Under the pieces are notes generated by a model, which was not told the DNA's origin, did no database searches, and was given only the letters and a program-made list of their open reading frames with translations. From positions 1 to 64,000 of the forward strand of contig WRAI01000002.1 in NCBI GenBank assembly GCA_009780275.1: a DNA stretch of 64,000 nucleotides. Reading direction: 5' to 3'. Shown in pieces: positions 9,873 through 18,399 of the stretch. Position 1 is the stretch's first letter; every line of letters starts with the position of its first letter. Origin of the DNA: Oscillospiraceae bacterium. Its GTDB lineage: Bacteria > Bacillota > Clostridia > Oscillospirales > UBA929. The position numbers were made by a program, and so were the translations under genes.

Positions 9873-9913
9873 TTATTGTGTCAACAGGAAAAACAGACAG
9901 CCATGGATTGTCC

Positions 9914-11458
9914 CTACACGATCAAGTTTTCACCCGTCATGTCTGCCGGTTTCTCAATCCCCAACAACGCCAACATCGTCGGCGCAATATCACCGAGTTT
10001 GCCGCCCGCACGTAATTTTGTATTCGCATATCTACATTCTGCAGTCGTTACAAGTATCAACGGCACCGGGCTGGTCGTGTGCGCCGTAAACGGGGTGACG
10101 CCATCATCATCCAACATTTTATCGGCATTGCCGTGGTCGGCTGTCACTAATGAAATGCCGCCCATCGAACGCACGGCGTCCACCACGCGACCGACGCATT
10201 CGTCTGTCACCTCAACGGCCTTGACCGTCGCGTCAAAATTACCACTATGCCCCACCATGTCCGGGTTTGCAAAATTGAGGACCACCACATCATAATTGCC
10301 CTGCAAAATCAACTCAACAGCCTTGTCGCACACCTCATACGCACTCATTTCAGGCTTTAAGTCAAATGTGGCAACGTCGGGCGTATCAATCAACACACGA
10401 TCTTCGCCGGGGTATGTTTTCTCCTCGCCGCCGTTAAAAAAGAAGGTCACATGGGCATACTTTGTCGTTTCGGCAATGCGCAACTGCGTCAAGCCATGAT
10501 TGCTGATGACTTCACCCAGCAGGTCTTTCAGCACTTTTGGCTCGTACGCAACCGTCACGTTAGGCATATCCTGCTCGTATTCCGTCATGCACACAAATGT
10601 TAACCCCAAATCATCCTGCTGTCGTTTGAACCCGTCAAATTTCGGGTTGCACAGCGCATGGGTAATTTCACGCGCACGATCAGGGCGGAAATTGAAGAAA
10701 ATCACCGAATCGCCGGCTGCAATCACACCATCTTGGTCAATGACCGTCGGCACAAAAAATTCATCGGTAATATCTTTATCATACGAATTTTGCACGGCTT
10801 GTACAGGCTGACTGTTCATCAGCACACCGTTTCCGTATACCATGGCAGCATAGGCCAATTCGAGGCGTTCCCACTGCTTGTCTCTGTCCATAGCGTAATA
10901 GCGACCTGACAGCGTGGCAATTTTACCAACGCCGATTTCGGCACATTTTGTCGTGCATTCTTCTACATACGCCTTACCCGAACGCGGCGGCACATCCCGC
11001 CCGTCGAGGAAACCGTGGATATACACACGCTCTAAACCCTGTCGCTTGCAAAGTTCCAACAATGCCCACAAGTGCGTGTTGTGGCTGTGAACACCGCCAT
11101 CCGACAACAGCCCCATCAGATGGAGCGACTTTCCTTTTGTTTTGGCGTCAGCGACGGCCTGCAAAAAAGCGGGATTGTCAAAAAAATCACCATCGTCAAT
11201 GCTTTTGGAAATGCGCGGCAAGTCTTGAAAGACAACACGTCCCGCGCCAATGTTGGTATGCCCCACCTCGCTGTTGCCCATCTGTCCGGCGGGCAAGCCG
11301 ACATCATAGCCCGATGCCGCCAACTCCGTATGCGGATAAGATGCGAATAAGTCATCCAAGCGCGGTGTATAGGCGGCAGCGACGGCGTTATTTTGCGCCG
11401 CGGGCGGCAAGATGCCGTAGCCGTCCATGATGATTAGGGTAAGGGGTTGTTTTAACAT
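9914..11458 (-). CDS. gpmI: 2,3-bisphosphoglycerate-independent phosphoglycerate mutase
   Basis: A 514-residue cofactor-independent mutase of the alkaline-phosphatase superfamily that interconverts 3- and 2-phosphoglycerate using two manganese ions. Visible are the N-terminal metal site MDGYGI, the phosphoserine motif GNSEVGHTNIGAGR, HGFLDGRDVPP, NFRPDRAREIT, and the C-terminal metal motifs NFANPDMVGHSG and TADHGNADKM. ATG at 11458 has GAGG upstream; the in-frame GTG at 11470 overlaps that site. It lies 86 bp upstream of eno. Confidence 0.98.
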   Translation of the reverse strand: MLKQPLTLIIMDGYGILPPAAQNNAVAAAYTPRLDDLFASYPHTELAASGYDVGLPAGQMGNSEVGHTNIGAGRVVFQDLPRISKSIDDGDFFDNPAFLQAVADAKTKGKSLHLMGLLSDGGVHSHNTHLWALLELCKRQGLERVYIHGFLDGRDVPPRSGKAYVEECTTKCAEIGVGKIATLSGRYYAMDRDKQWERLELAYAAMVYGNGVLMNSQPVQAVQNSYDKDITDEFFVPTVIDQDGVIAAGDSVIFFNFRPDRAREITHALCNPKFDGFKRQQDDLGLTFVCMTEYEQDMPNVTVAYEPKVLKDLLGEVISNHGLTQLRIAETTKYAHVTFFFNGGEEKTYPGEDRVLIDTPDVATFDLKPEMSAYEVCDKAVELILQGNYDVVVLNFANPDMVGHSGNFDATVKAVEVTDECVGRVVDAVRSMGGISLVTADHGNADKMLDDDGVTPFTAHTTSPVPLILVTTAECRYANTKLRAGGKLGDIAPTMLALLGIEKPADMTGENLIV

Positions 11459-11499
11459 AGGTTTCCTCACTTCTAAAATTTTCGTTAATTACTCACAAA

Positions 11500-11534
11500 T
11501 GCGTAGGGGCGGGTTCCATGCCCGCCCCTACGCA
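11500..11534. repeat. REP-like palindrome (GTAGGGGCGGG family)
   Basis: TGCGTAGGGGCGGG (11500-11513) and its exact complement (11521-11534) form a 14-bp perfect stem with a 7-nt loop in the tpiA-gpmI gap. Degenerate relatives lie at 30649-30677 and about 34344-34367. There is no T-run, so it is more likely a dispersed palindromic repeat than a terminator. It may stabilise or process the operon mRNA. Confidence 0.7.
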
Positions 11535-11544
11535 ATACATACAA

Positions 11545-12321
11545 TTACGTCGGTTGATTTGCAGCATTAACAATTGCCGCGAAGTCTTCGGCTTTGAGGG
11601 ACGCGCCGCCGATAAGCCCACCGTCAATATCAGGTTGTGCCAGCAACTCGTAAGCGTTTTTAGCGTTCATTGAGCCACCGTATAGAATTGACACCGAACG
11701 CGATACACGTGCGCCAAACTCTTTACGAATAACAACACGGATATGTGTGTTGACTTCACCGGCCTGCTCGACCGTAGCCGTTTTGCCTGTTCCAATCGCC
11801 CAAATCGGCTCATATGCCACGGCGACGCGGCGTAATTTCTCAGCCGGCACGCCCGCCAATGCCGCACGCAGCTGCAGAGTAATGACATCAAGTGTTAAAC
11901 CCATCTCGCGTTCTTCAAGGCTCTCTCCCACGCACACAATGGGGCGCAAACCAACTTCTAGCGCTCGCTTAACTTTTTGATTGACACTACTGTCGGTTTC
12001 GTTAAAATACTGCCGGCGCTCACTGTGTCCGATAATCACATACTTAGCACCTGCGTCTTTGAGCATGGCGGCACTAACTTCGCCGGTATACGCGCCCGAC
12101 TCCTGCTCATGCATATTCTGCGCGCCCACAGCCATACGGCTGTCGCGCAAATAACGTTGCACCGGCACCAATATCACTGATGGTACGCATAATGTGATGT
12201 CACACCATTTTGCCTTACCTACCAATGGTTTTAGTTCCTCAATCATGGCTTTTGCCTCGGTGGCGGTTTTGTTCATTTTCCAGTTGCCGGCGATAATAGT
12301 TTTTCGATATCTTCTGTTCAT
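11545..12321 (-). CDS. tpiA: Triosephosphate isomerase
   Basis: A 258-residue TIM barrel that interconverts dihydroxyacetone phosphate and glyceraldehyde 3-phosphate. Key motifs are AGNWKMNKT near the N-terminus (catalytic Lys), IIGHSERRQYF (catalytic His), AYEPIWAIGTGKTA (catalytic Glu and flexible loop) and the phosphate-binding LYGGSM and GGLIGGASL. ATG at 12321 has AGGAGG ten bases upstream; the longer frame to 12429 has no family-like sequence. The gap to pgk (161 bp) holds no recognisable gene or terminator. Confidence 0.98.
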   Translation of the reverse strand: MNRRYRKTIIAGNWKMNKTATEAKAMIEELKPLVGKAKWCDITLCVPSVILVPVQRYLRDSRMAVGAQNMHEQESGAYTGEVSAAMLKDAGAKYVIIGHSERRQYFNETDSSVNQKVKRALEVGLRPIVCVGESLEEREMGLTLDVITLQLRAALAGVPAEKLRRVAVAYEPIWAIGTGKTATVEQAGEVNTHIRVVIRKEFGARVSRSVSILYGGSMNAKNAYELLAQPDIDGGLIGGASLKAEDFAAIVNAANQPT

Positions 12322-12482
12322 TTGGATATTTCCTCCTATGTTGCATTTATGAAATGATATAGTGCGTCTGCTCAAAAGCGCTAAGCCATCACGCCTCTTA
12401 TACAGCGACTCTTCGGTCAGCCAAGTCACACCACGCTGAAAATGAAGTGCGCCTTAGACAACCGGCCGCCTGCTCGGCAGTT

Positions 12483-13673
12483 CTATTTATCTAGCAGACA
12501 AGCAATGCCGGGCAGCACCAGGCCTTCCATGAATTCTAGCGACGCACCGCCACCGGTGGAAATGTGCGTCATTTGTTCAGCATAACCGAGCTGCTCAACG
12601 GCTGCCGCGCTGTCGCCGCCGCCGATGATGGAAACGCAATCGCTTTCGGCTAACGCTTTGGCAATGGCGCGCGTGCCGGCGGCAAATTTGTCGAACTCAA
12701 ATACACCCATCGGGCCGTTCCAAATGACTGTACCCGCATCTTTGACGGCGACTGAGAATGCCGCAATGGTCTTTGGTCCGATATCCATGCCCTCACGGCC
12801 ATCGGGAATGCAACCGCAATCGAAGGTTTCAGCCTCGGCTGTCGCCGAAAATTCCGTTGTCGTCACATTGTCCAGCGGCAGAAGCAATTTTACGCCTTTT
12901 GCCTCGGCCTTTGCCATCATTTCACGTGCATAGTCGATTTTATCATCTTCGCACAGGCTGTTTCCGATATTGCCGCCTCTGGCTTTGATAAAGGTATACG
13001 CCATGCCGCCGCCAAGGATAATGGTATCGCATTTGTCGAGCAGGTTATTGATGACGCCAATTTTGTCCGACACTTTTGCGCCGCCAAGAATGGCCACCAA
13101 TGGACGCTTTGGAGCTTCCAACGCGCCGCCGATGATGCCGAGTTCCTTGCCAATTAAGTAGCCGCTAACGGCGGGCAAATAGTCGGCCACACCCGCTGTT
13201 GAAGCGTGCGCGCGGTGGGCGGTGCCAAATGCGTCATTAACATAAATGTCCGCCATAGATGCCAACTCTTTGGCAAATGCCGGATCATTTTTCTCCTCTT
13301 CTGCATGGAAACGCACGTTTTCAAGCAGCATAACTTGTCCGGGCTGCAATGCCGCAGCTTTTGCCTTGGCGTCAGCACCGACAACATCTGTTGCCATTAC
13401 GACGTCTTTCCCAAGCAGCTCACTCAACCGTTTTGCCACGGGCGTCAGCGAAAATTTGTCATTAAATTGTCCTTTGGGACGACCTAAGTGCGAGCAAAGT
13501 ATCACTGCCGCGCCTTTGTCCAGCAATGCCTTAATGGTCGGCAGCGCCTGCACAATACGGTTGTCGTTGGTGATTTTGCCCGTGCTGTCCTGCGGCACAT
13601 TAAAATCGCACCGGGCGAGAATCTTCTTGCCATTTACGCTAATGTCATCAATCGATTTCTTATGATAGGTCAT
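12483..13673 (-). CDS. pgk: Phosphoglycerate kinase
   Basis: A 396-residue kinase that makes ATP from 1,3-bisphosphoglycerate and ADP. It shows the N-terminal [37 protein letters not shown] and the C-terminal nucleotide-site motifs WNGPMGVFE and [13 protein letters not shown] at 13673 has GAGGAGG six bases upstream. It is the first gene of the operon behind the promoter at 13709-13737. No gap gene is adjacent, so glyceraldehyde-3-phosphate dehydrogenase must be encoded elsewhere. Confidence 0.99.
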   Translation of the reverse strand: MTYHKKSIDDISVNGKKILARCDFNVPQDSTGKITNDNRIVQALPTIKALLDKGAAVILCSHLGRPKGQFNDKFSLTPVAKRLSELLGKDVVMATDVVGADAKAKAAALQPGQVMLLENVRFHAEEEKNDPAFAKELASMADIYVNDAFGTAHRAHASTAGVADYLPAVSGYLIGKELGIIGGALEAPKRPLVAILGGAKVSDKIGVINNLLDKCDTIILGGGMAYTFIKARGGNIGNSLCEDDKIDYAREMMAKAEAKGVKLLLPLDNVTTTEFSATAEAETFDCGCIPDGREGMDIGPKTIAAFSVAVKDAGTVIWNGPMGVFEFDKFAAGTRAIAKALAESDCVSIIGGGDSAAAVEQLGYAEQMTHISTGGGASLEFMEGLVLPGIACLLDK

Positions 13674-13708
13674 ACTATTCCTCCTCTTTGTTCCTTTTTG
13701 CAAGGGGT

Positions 13709-13737
13709 ATTATATACGACAATTGCGAACTTTGCAA
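13709..13737 (-). promoter_or_regulatory. Sigma-A promoter of pgk-tpiA-gpmI-eno
   Basis: On the minus strand, TTGCAA (13732-13737), a 17-bp spacer and a perfect TATAAT (13709-13714), 36 bp ahead of the pgk ATG. No clear operator overlaps it. Confidence 0.85.
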
Positions 13738-13780
13738 GGGGTTTTTCGTAATTTTCTACGATTTTTTTGCGTTTCAGCGC

Positions 13781-13814
13781 AAAAAAATGAACACACCACA
13801 TGACGCTGTGTTCA
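13781..13814 (-). terminator. Terminator after dusB
   Basis: TGAACACA (13788-13795) pairs with TGTGTTCA (13807-13814), and seven T follow on the minus strand. A second small inverted repeat (TTTTTTGCG/CGCAAAAAA) lies directly downstream. Together they separate the dusB operon from the pgk promoter. Confidence 0.8.
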
Positions 13815-13822
13815 CATTTTTG

Positions 13823-14818
13823 TTACAACTTCTTGGCGATGGCGTAAAAGTCCTCGGCCGACTGCATAGCATTTATCTTGCGCTTAACTTCCTGCATATA
13901 CGGGCGGCCGTGCAAATACCAAGCAAAATGTTTGCGCATTTCGAGAATGGCGACTTTGTCGCCTCGATGCTGGCGTGCCATTTCAAATTGCTGAGATACA
14001 GTGTTTGCAATTTCTTGTATGCTCGGCAGCGAAGGCGCGACTTCACCCGCCAACGCCGCTTTGATTTCGGCAAAAAGCCACGGATTGCCAAATGCGGCGC
14101 GACCAATCATCAATCCGTCACAGCGGCTGATGGCCAAAGCGCGCTTGGCCGTTGTTCCGTCACGGATATCACCATTGCACCAAACAGGGACGCTGACAGC
14201 CTCTTTGACCAAGCGAATGGTATCGTGGTCTGCGATGCCACTATATTGCATGCTGCGTGTGCGCCCGTGCACAGCAAGGGCTGACGCACCCGCCTGCTCC
14301 AACATTTTTGCAAACTCTACGCAATTGATGCTGCCCTTGTCCCAACCAAGGCGAATTTTGACTGTCACGGGTTGCTTGACGGCTCGGACGACGTGTTCGA
14401 CAATATCTCGCGCCAATTCGGGTGCTTTCATCAACGCACTGCCGTCGCCGTTGTTGACGATTTTTGGCGTGGGACAACCCATGTTAATATCGATAATGTT
14501 GGCAGCCGATAACGCCAATGCCTTGTCGGCCGCTTCAGCCATACAGGACGGATCGCTGCCAAAGATTTGCACGGCGCAGGGGTGCTCGCCGTCGTTGATG
14601 CCCAATAAATTGACGGTTTTTTTGTCCTGATAGACCAACGCCTTGGCACTCACCATCTCGGTGATGGTATAGTCGCAGCCATGTTGCTTACATAATGCGC
14701 GGAATGCCTTGTCGCTGACGCCTGCCATAGGAGCAAGCGCAAGCGGCGGCAACAAGCCGCTATCGGCAATTCCGAGAAACTTTGCCAACTTATTTACGCT
14801 TTGCCCGCTATTTTTCAT
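13823..14818 (-). CDS. dusB: tRNA-dihydrouridine synthase (DusB type)
   Basis: A 331-residue flavin enzyme that reduces uridines in tRNA. Motifs are LAPMAGVSDKAFR, the catalytic cysteine in NMGCPTPKIV (C115), VTVKIRLGW, VHGRTR, WCNGDI and GLMIGRAAFGNPW. Its ATG overlaps the stop of the PAP2 gene (ATGA), with AAGGAG nine bases upstream, so the two are translationally coupled. It is the last gene of the spoIID-like/queA/tgt run. Confidence 0.95.
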   Translation of the reverse strand: MKNSGQSVNKLAKFLGIADSGLLPPLALAPMAGVSDKAFRALCKQHGCDYTITEMVSAKALVYQDKKTVNLLGINDGEHPCAVQIFGSDPSCMAEAADKALALSAANIIDINMGCPTPKIVNNGDGSALMKAPELARDIVEHVVRAVKQPVTVKIRLGWDKGSINCVEFAKMLEQAGASALAVHGRTRSMQYSGIADHDTIRLVKEAVSVPVWCNGDIRDGTTAKRALAISRCDGLMIGRAAFGNPWLFAEIKAALAGEVAPSLPSIQEIANTVSQQFEMARQHRGDKVAILEMRKHFAWYLHGRPYMQEVKRKINAMQSAEDFYAIAKKL

Positions 14819-15372
14819 GCATGTCTACTCCTTCTATAGCGTTCCAGCCATTTGCGTACCAGTAGCGACACCAGTAAGCCGATGCCGAACCCCAACGCTA
14901 TGCCTGCCAGCACATCGGTAACGTAATGCATTTTTAAGTAGACACGTGATACAGCGACCAACCACGCAAAGACAATCAACCCGTAGCGCAAATTACTTTT
15001 ACTCAGCCGAAAAAATGTCACTGCCGCCGCTACCGCACCGGTGGTGTGCCCTGACGGAAAGCTCGACGTGTCGCGCGTTGCAACAAGTAAATTGAGATTC
15101 TCTATCACATTGTAAGGACGCGGACGCTCAATAAGCGGCTTGATGACATCTTGGACAAGCACAAAGGCAATGATTAAGCTACACACCATCGCAATGGCGG
15201 GGATTTTGTTGCGCGTGAAGACAAACACAATCGCAGCAAAGACAAGCCAAATGGCGACCTCGTAAGCGATTCTGCTCACAAGCTGAAACAAGCTGTCTAT
15301 GACAGGCGGAAAAGAAATGGAGTCCACCCATCGGATGATTGATTTATCGAAACTGTCAATGGCAGTCAGCAT
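14815..15372 (-). CDS. PAP2-family membrane phosphatase
   Basis: A 185-residue membrane protein with about five hydrophobic helices. All three PAP2 phosphatase motifs are present: KPLIERPRP, SFPSGHTT and SRVYLKMHYVTD. Such proteins usually dephosphorylate undecaprenyl pyrophosphate or phosphatidylglycerophosphate at the membrane. The substrate cannot be told from sequence. It lies between tgt and dusB and overlaps dusB by four bases. Confidence 0.9.
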   Translation of the reverse strand: MLTAIDSFDKSIIRWVDSISFPPVIDSLFQLVSRIAYEVAIWLVFAAIVFVFTRNKIPAIAMVCSLIIAFVLVQDVIKPLIERPRPYNVIENLNLLVATRDTSSFPSGHTTGAVAAAVTFFRLSKSNLRYGLIVFAWLVAVSRVYLKMHYVTDVLAGIALGFGIGLLVSLLVRKWLERYRRSRHA

Positions 15373-15420
15373 GAAAATTCTCCTTTTTTCTCAAGATACA
15401 TAGGGGCGCTTTCTCCACAA

Positions 15421-16560
15421 TTAAATGCGTTCATCAAGCAGCGGCACGTATTGTCTGCGGAATTTCTCGAATGTGCCGCTCTCAATTTCAGCCCGCATAC
15501 GCGCCATCAAGTGATTGTAAAAATACAGATTGTGTGCCGCACAAAGCCGCATGCCCAACATTTCACCGCTCACAAGCAAGTGCCGCAAATAGGCGCGGCT
15601 GTGGGTTTGGCAGACAAAGCATTGGCAATTGCCTTCAATGGGACTTGCATCCAATTTATATTTTTCATTGCGCAGGTTCATGCGCCCTTGCCATGTTTGC
15701 ACATGACCGTGACGTCCATTGCGGGCGGGCATGACACAGTCGAACATATCAATACCGCGGGCAACGGCCTCAATGAGATTGCACGGCGTGCCGACACCCA
15801 TGAGATAACGTGGTTTGTTAACCGGCATATACGGCATAACGGTTTCGATGATATGATACATCACCTCAGCTGGCTCACCGACGGCCAAGCCGCCGATGGC
15901 ATAGCCGGGCAAGTTGAATTCGGCGATGGTTTTCATGTGATCAATGCGCAGGTCGTCATATGTGCCGCCTTGATTTATTCCAAACAGCATGGTATTCTGT
16001 GAGACGTCTTGGTGTGTGTCCCCTGCGTGTTCACTCCATCTTGTTTTGCAACGTTCTAGCCAACGCGTTGTGCGTCGGCAAGATTGCGCTACGTATTCAC
16101 GTGTGGCAGGGTTTCCTACACATTCATCGAAGGCCATGATGATATCGGCACCCAAGTCCATTTGAATGTCGATGCTCTCTTCGGGGCCCATAAAAATCTT
16201 ACGTCCGTCGATGTGTGAGTTGAACGTCACGCCCCCTTCGGTGATTTTGCGCAGCCCTGCCAACGAGAAGACTTGAAAGCCGCCGCTGTCGGTCAAGATA
16301 GGCTTTTGCCAATTCATGAAGCCGTGCAATCCGCCTAAATCTTTGATGATTTTTTCGCTCGGGCGCAGATGTAGATGATAGGCGTTACACAACGCCACTT
16401 GGCAACCGACTTGCTCTAAATCGTACGCCGAAAGGCCGCCTTTGATGGCGGCCTGTGTTGCCACATTCATAAAGAACGGCGTTTGTATTGCACCGTGCGC
16501 GGTGATAAATGCACCGCGGCGGGCGTTTTTGTCTTGTGAAAGGAGTGTAAAGTTGTTCAT
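15421..16560 (-). CDS. tgt: tRNA-guanine transglycosylase
   Basis: A 379-residue enzyme that exchanges guanine 34 of GUN-anticodon tRNAs for preQ1. It has TPFFMNVATQAAIK, the active-site TDSGGFQVFSL (D91), FDECVG, GGLAVGE, LMGVGTP, FDCVMPARNGRHG (second catalytic Asp) and the zinc motif CQCFVC with the downstream AAHN. Its start overlaps the stop of the methyltransferase gene (TAATG). It works directly with QueA, encoded one gene upstream. Confidence 0.98.
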   Translation of the reverse strand: MNNFTLLSQDKNARRGAFITAHGAIQTPFFMNVATQAAIKGGLSAYDLEQVGCQVALCNAYHLHLRPSEKIIKDLGGLHGFMNWQKPILTDSGGFQVFSLAGLRKITEGGVTFNSHIDGRKIFMGPEESIDIQMDLGADIIMAFDECVGNPATREYVAQSCRRTTRWLERCKTRWSEHAGDTHQDVSQNTMLFGINQGGTYDDLRIDHMKTIAEFNLPGYAIGGLAVGEPAEVMYHIIETVMPYMPVNKPRYLMGVGTPCNLIEAVARGIDMFDCVMPARNGRHGHVQTWQGRMNLRNEKYKLDASPIEGNCQCFVCQTHSRAYLRHLLVSGEMLGMRLCAAHNLYFYNHLMARMRAEIESGTFEKFRRQYVPLLDERI

Positions 16561-17351
16561 TACCGTTTCCTTAGTATATATGCCTTGCTGACGACAGCGA
16601 TTTCAAGTCCAAATGATGCCGCTGCGTCACCCAAATCCCAATCGTTATCAACACTGCGTGAACGCCACGTTTCCTCTTCGACAACAAACCCCGCCTGCTT
16701 AAAGCGCTGTACCCACGTCAATTTGTCGTTGCCGAACCAATTTTCTTTGCCCCATAGGTCAAATGTTTTTTGCACGATGTCGTTATCTTCAAATTCGCCT
16801 TCAATCGCAAAAATATAGCCGCCCGGTTTGAGGACGCGGTAGGCTTCGCCGATGCCGTCCATTTGGTCTACGCCGGCATAACGCAACGAGCCGAATCCGA
16901 TACTGCTTGTGATTGTATCAACCGAATTGTCGCGGATAGGCATATCGGCGGCGTTGAAACAAGCTAACTCGATGTTGACCTCCGGGGCATTGGTTCGCAA
17001 GAATTCATGCCACTTTTCGATTAGAATGGGGCAAGCATCAGTGGCTAAAGCTTGTATATTGGGATTAATGGCAATAATATCGGGCAACAGCCCAAGATTT
17101 GGGCCGCAAGCAATATCCATCAGCGGCAAATTTAAGGCAGCGGCCTTGCGGCATAAGTTCATGTAGACATCGTTGCGAAACTCGTTTGCTTGCCCTTTAT
17201 CACGCCAACGGCGGGCAAAATGACCGCCGGTCGTCCATTTTTCGATATCAGAGTCGCGGAATTGATCGCCCTCGCGCTCGCTGCCATAGTGCGGGACACC
17301 ATCCTTGATAAACAAGGGAGCTTTGTCGCGAATTTTGTCGAATAGAGCCAC
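16560..17351 (-). CDS. Class I SAM-dependent methyltransferase, unknown substrate
   Basis: A 263-residue protein with a methyltransferase fold: LMDIACGPNLGLLPDI (SAM loop), LATDACPIL (acidic loop), ADMPIRDNSVDTITSS and YRVLKPGGYIFAIEGEF. It starts with GTG at 17351 behind GGAGGTGG. It is coupled between queA and tgt, the queuosine genes, and overlaps tgt by one base, so a role in RNA modification is plausible but not shown. No extra RNA-binding domain is visible. Confidence 0.82.
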   Translation of the reverse strand: MALFDKIRDKAPLFIKDGVPHYGSEREGDQFRDSDIEKWTTGGHFARRWRDKGQANEFRNDVYMNLCRKAAALNLPLMDIACGPNLGLLPDIIAINPNIQALATDACPILIEKWHEFLRTNAPEVNIELACFNAADMPIRDNSVDTITSSIGFGSLRYAGVDQMDGIGEAYRVLKPGGYIFAIEGEFEDNDIVQKTFDLWGKENWFGNDKLTWVQRFKQAGFVVEEETWRSRSVDNDWDLGDAAASFGLEIAVVSKAYILRKR

Positions 17352-17364
17352 GCTGCCACCTCCA

Positions 17365-18399
17365 TTATATCATCAACATGGCGTCGCCAAATGAAAAGAA
17401 TCGATACTTTTCGTCTACGGCTTGCTTGTATGCATTTAGGATATACTCACGGCTAGAAAACGCCGAAACAAGCATAAGCAGCGTGCTTTCCGGCAGATGG
17501 AAATTAGTAATCAGACCATCGAGTACTTTGAATTGATAGCCGGGATGAATAAAGAGTTGTGTATCCATTTCGCCGGCTTTTAATTCACCCTCAGCGGCGA
17601 AAGATTCAAGTAAGCGGCAGACCGTTGTGCCGACGGCAATGATGCGGCCACCCTTTTGGCGACAAGTTTGGATGGCCGTGACCGTTTCCTGTGGTAAAAT
17701 GGCGTGTTCACTGTGCATGATATGGTCGCTGACATCATCAGCCTTAACGGGACGGAATGTTCCGAGACCGACATGCAACGTTACATCGGCAATCGTCACG
17801 CCGTTGTCAGCAATTTCTTGGAGCAATCGTTCGGTAAAATGTAAACCCGCGGTCGGCGCAGCGGCTGAGCCGCTTTCTTTAGCATAGACCGTCTGATAGC
17901 GGTCGTTGTCTTCCAATCGCTCTTTAATATACGGCGGCAGGGGCATTTGTCCTAACGCATCCAGCGTCTCGTAAAATGGCGTGGCGCACTCAAAGCGCGC
18001 AAGGCGCGTGCCATCCACGCCGAAGCCTTCGATTTCAGCTGTCAGTTGCCCGTTGCCAAAAACCACGCGCTTGCCGGGCTGTAATTTCTTGCCGGGTCGC
18101 GCAAGACATTCCCAACGCAATACGCCGTCAAGGGACTTGTCATTGAGCAGCAATAACTCACATGCGCCGCCGCCCTCCATTTGTCCGAGCAGTCGCGCAG
18201 GCAAGACTTTGGAAGTGTTGCGCACCAAGCAATCGTTGGGGCGCAGCAATTTCGGCAGATTAGCGAACATATTGTGTTCGACTGCGCCCGTGCGACGATC
18301 GAGGACAAGTAAACGTGAACCGTCACGGTTGGCCAACGGCGTCTGCGCAATGAGTTCTTCAGGTAAATCGTATTTATAATCGGATGTTTTAGTAGACAC
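17365..18399 (-). CDS. queA: S-adenosylmethionine:tRNA ribosyltransferase-isomerase
   Basis: A 344-residue enzyme that transfers and rearranges the ribosyl part of SAM onto preQ1-tRNA to make epoxyqueuosine. It shows YDLPEELIAQTPLANRDGSR, LPARLLGQ, QTVYAKESGSAAAPTAGLHF, DVTLHVGLGTFRPV, HSEHA and NFHLPESTLLMLVSAF. It starts with GTG directly after the TGA of the SpoIID-like gene, so translation is coupled. Confidence 0.98.
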   Translation of the reverse strand: MSTKTSDYKYDLPEELIAQTPLANRDGSRLLVLDRRTGAVEHNMFANLPKLLRPNDCLVRNTSKVLPARLLGQMEGGGACELLLLNDKSLDGVLRWECLARPGKKLQPGKRVVFGNGQLTAEIEGFGVDGTRLARFECATPFYETLDALGQMPLPPYIKERLEDNDRYQTVYAKESGSAAAPTAGLHFTERLLQEIADNGVTIADVTLHVGLGTFRPVKADDVSDHIMHSEHAILPQETVTAIQTCRQKGGRIIAVGTTVCRLLESFAAEGELKAGEMDTQLFIHPGYQFKVLDGLITNFHLPESTLLMLVSAFSSREYILNAYKQAVDEKYRFFSFGDAMLMI

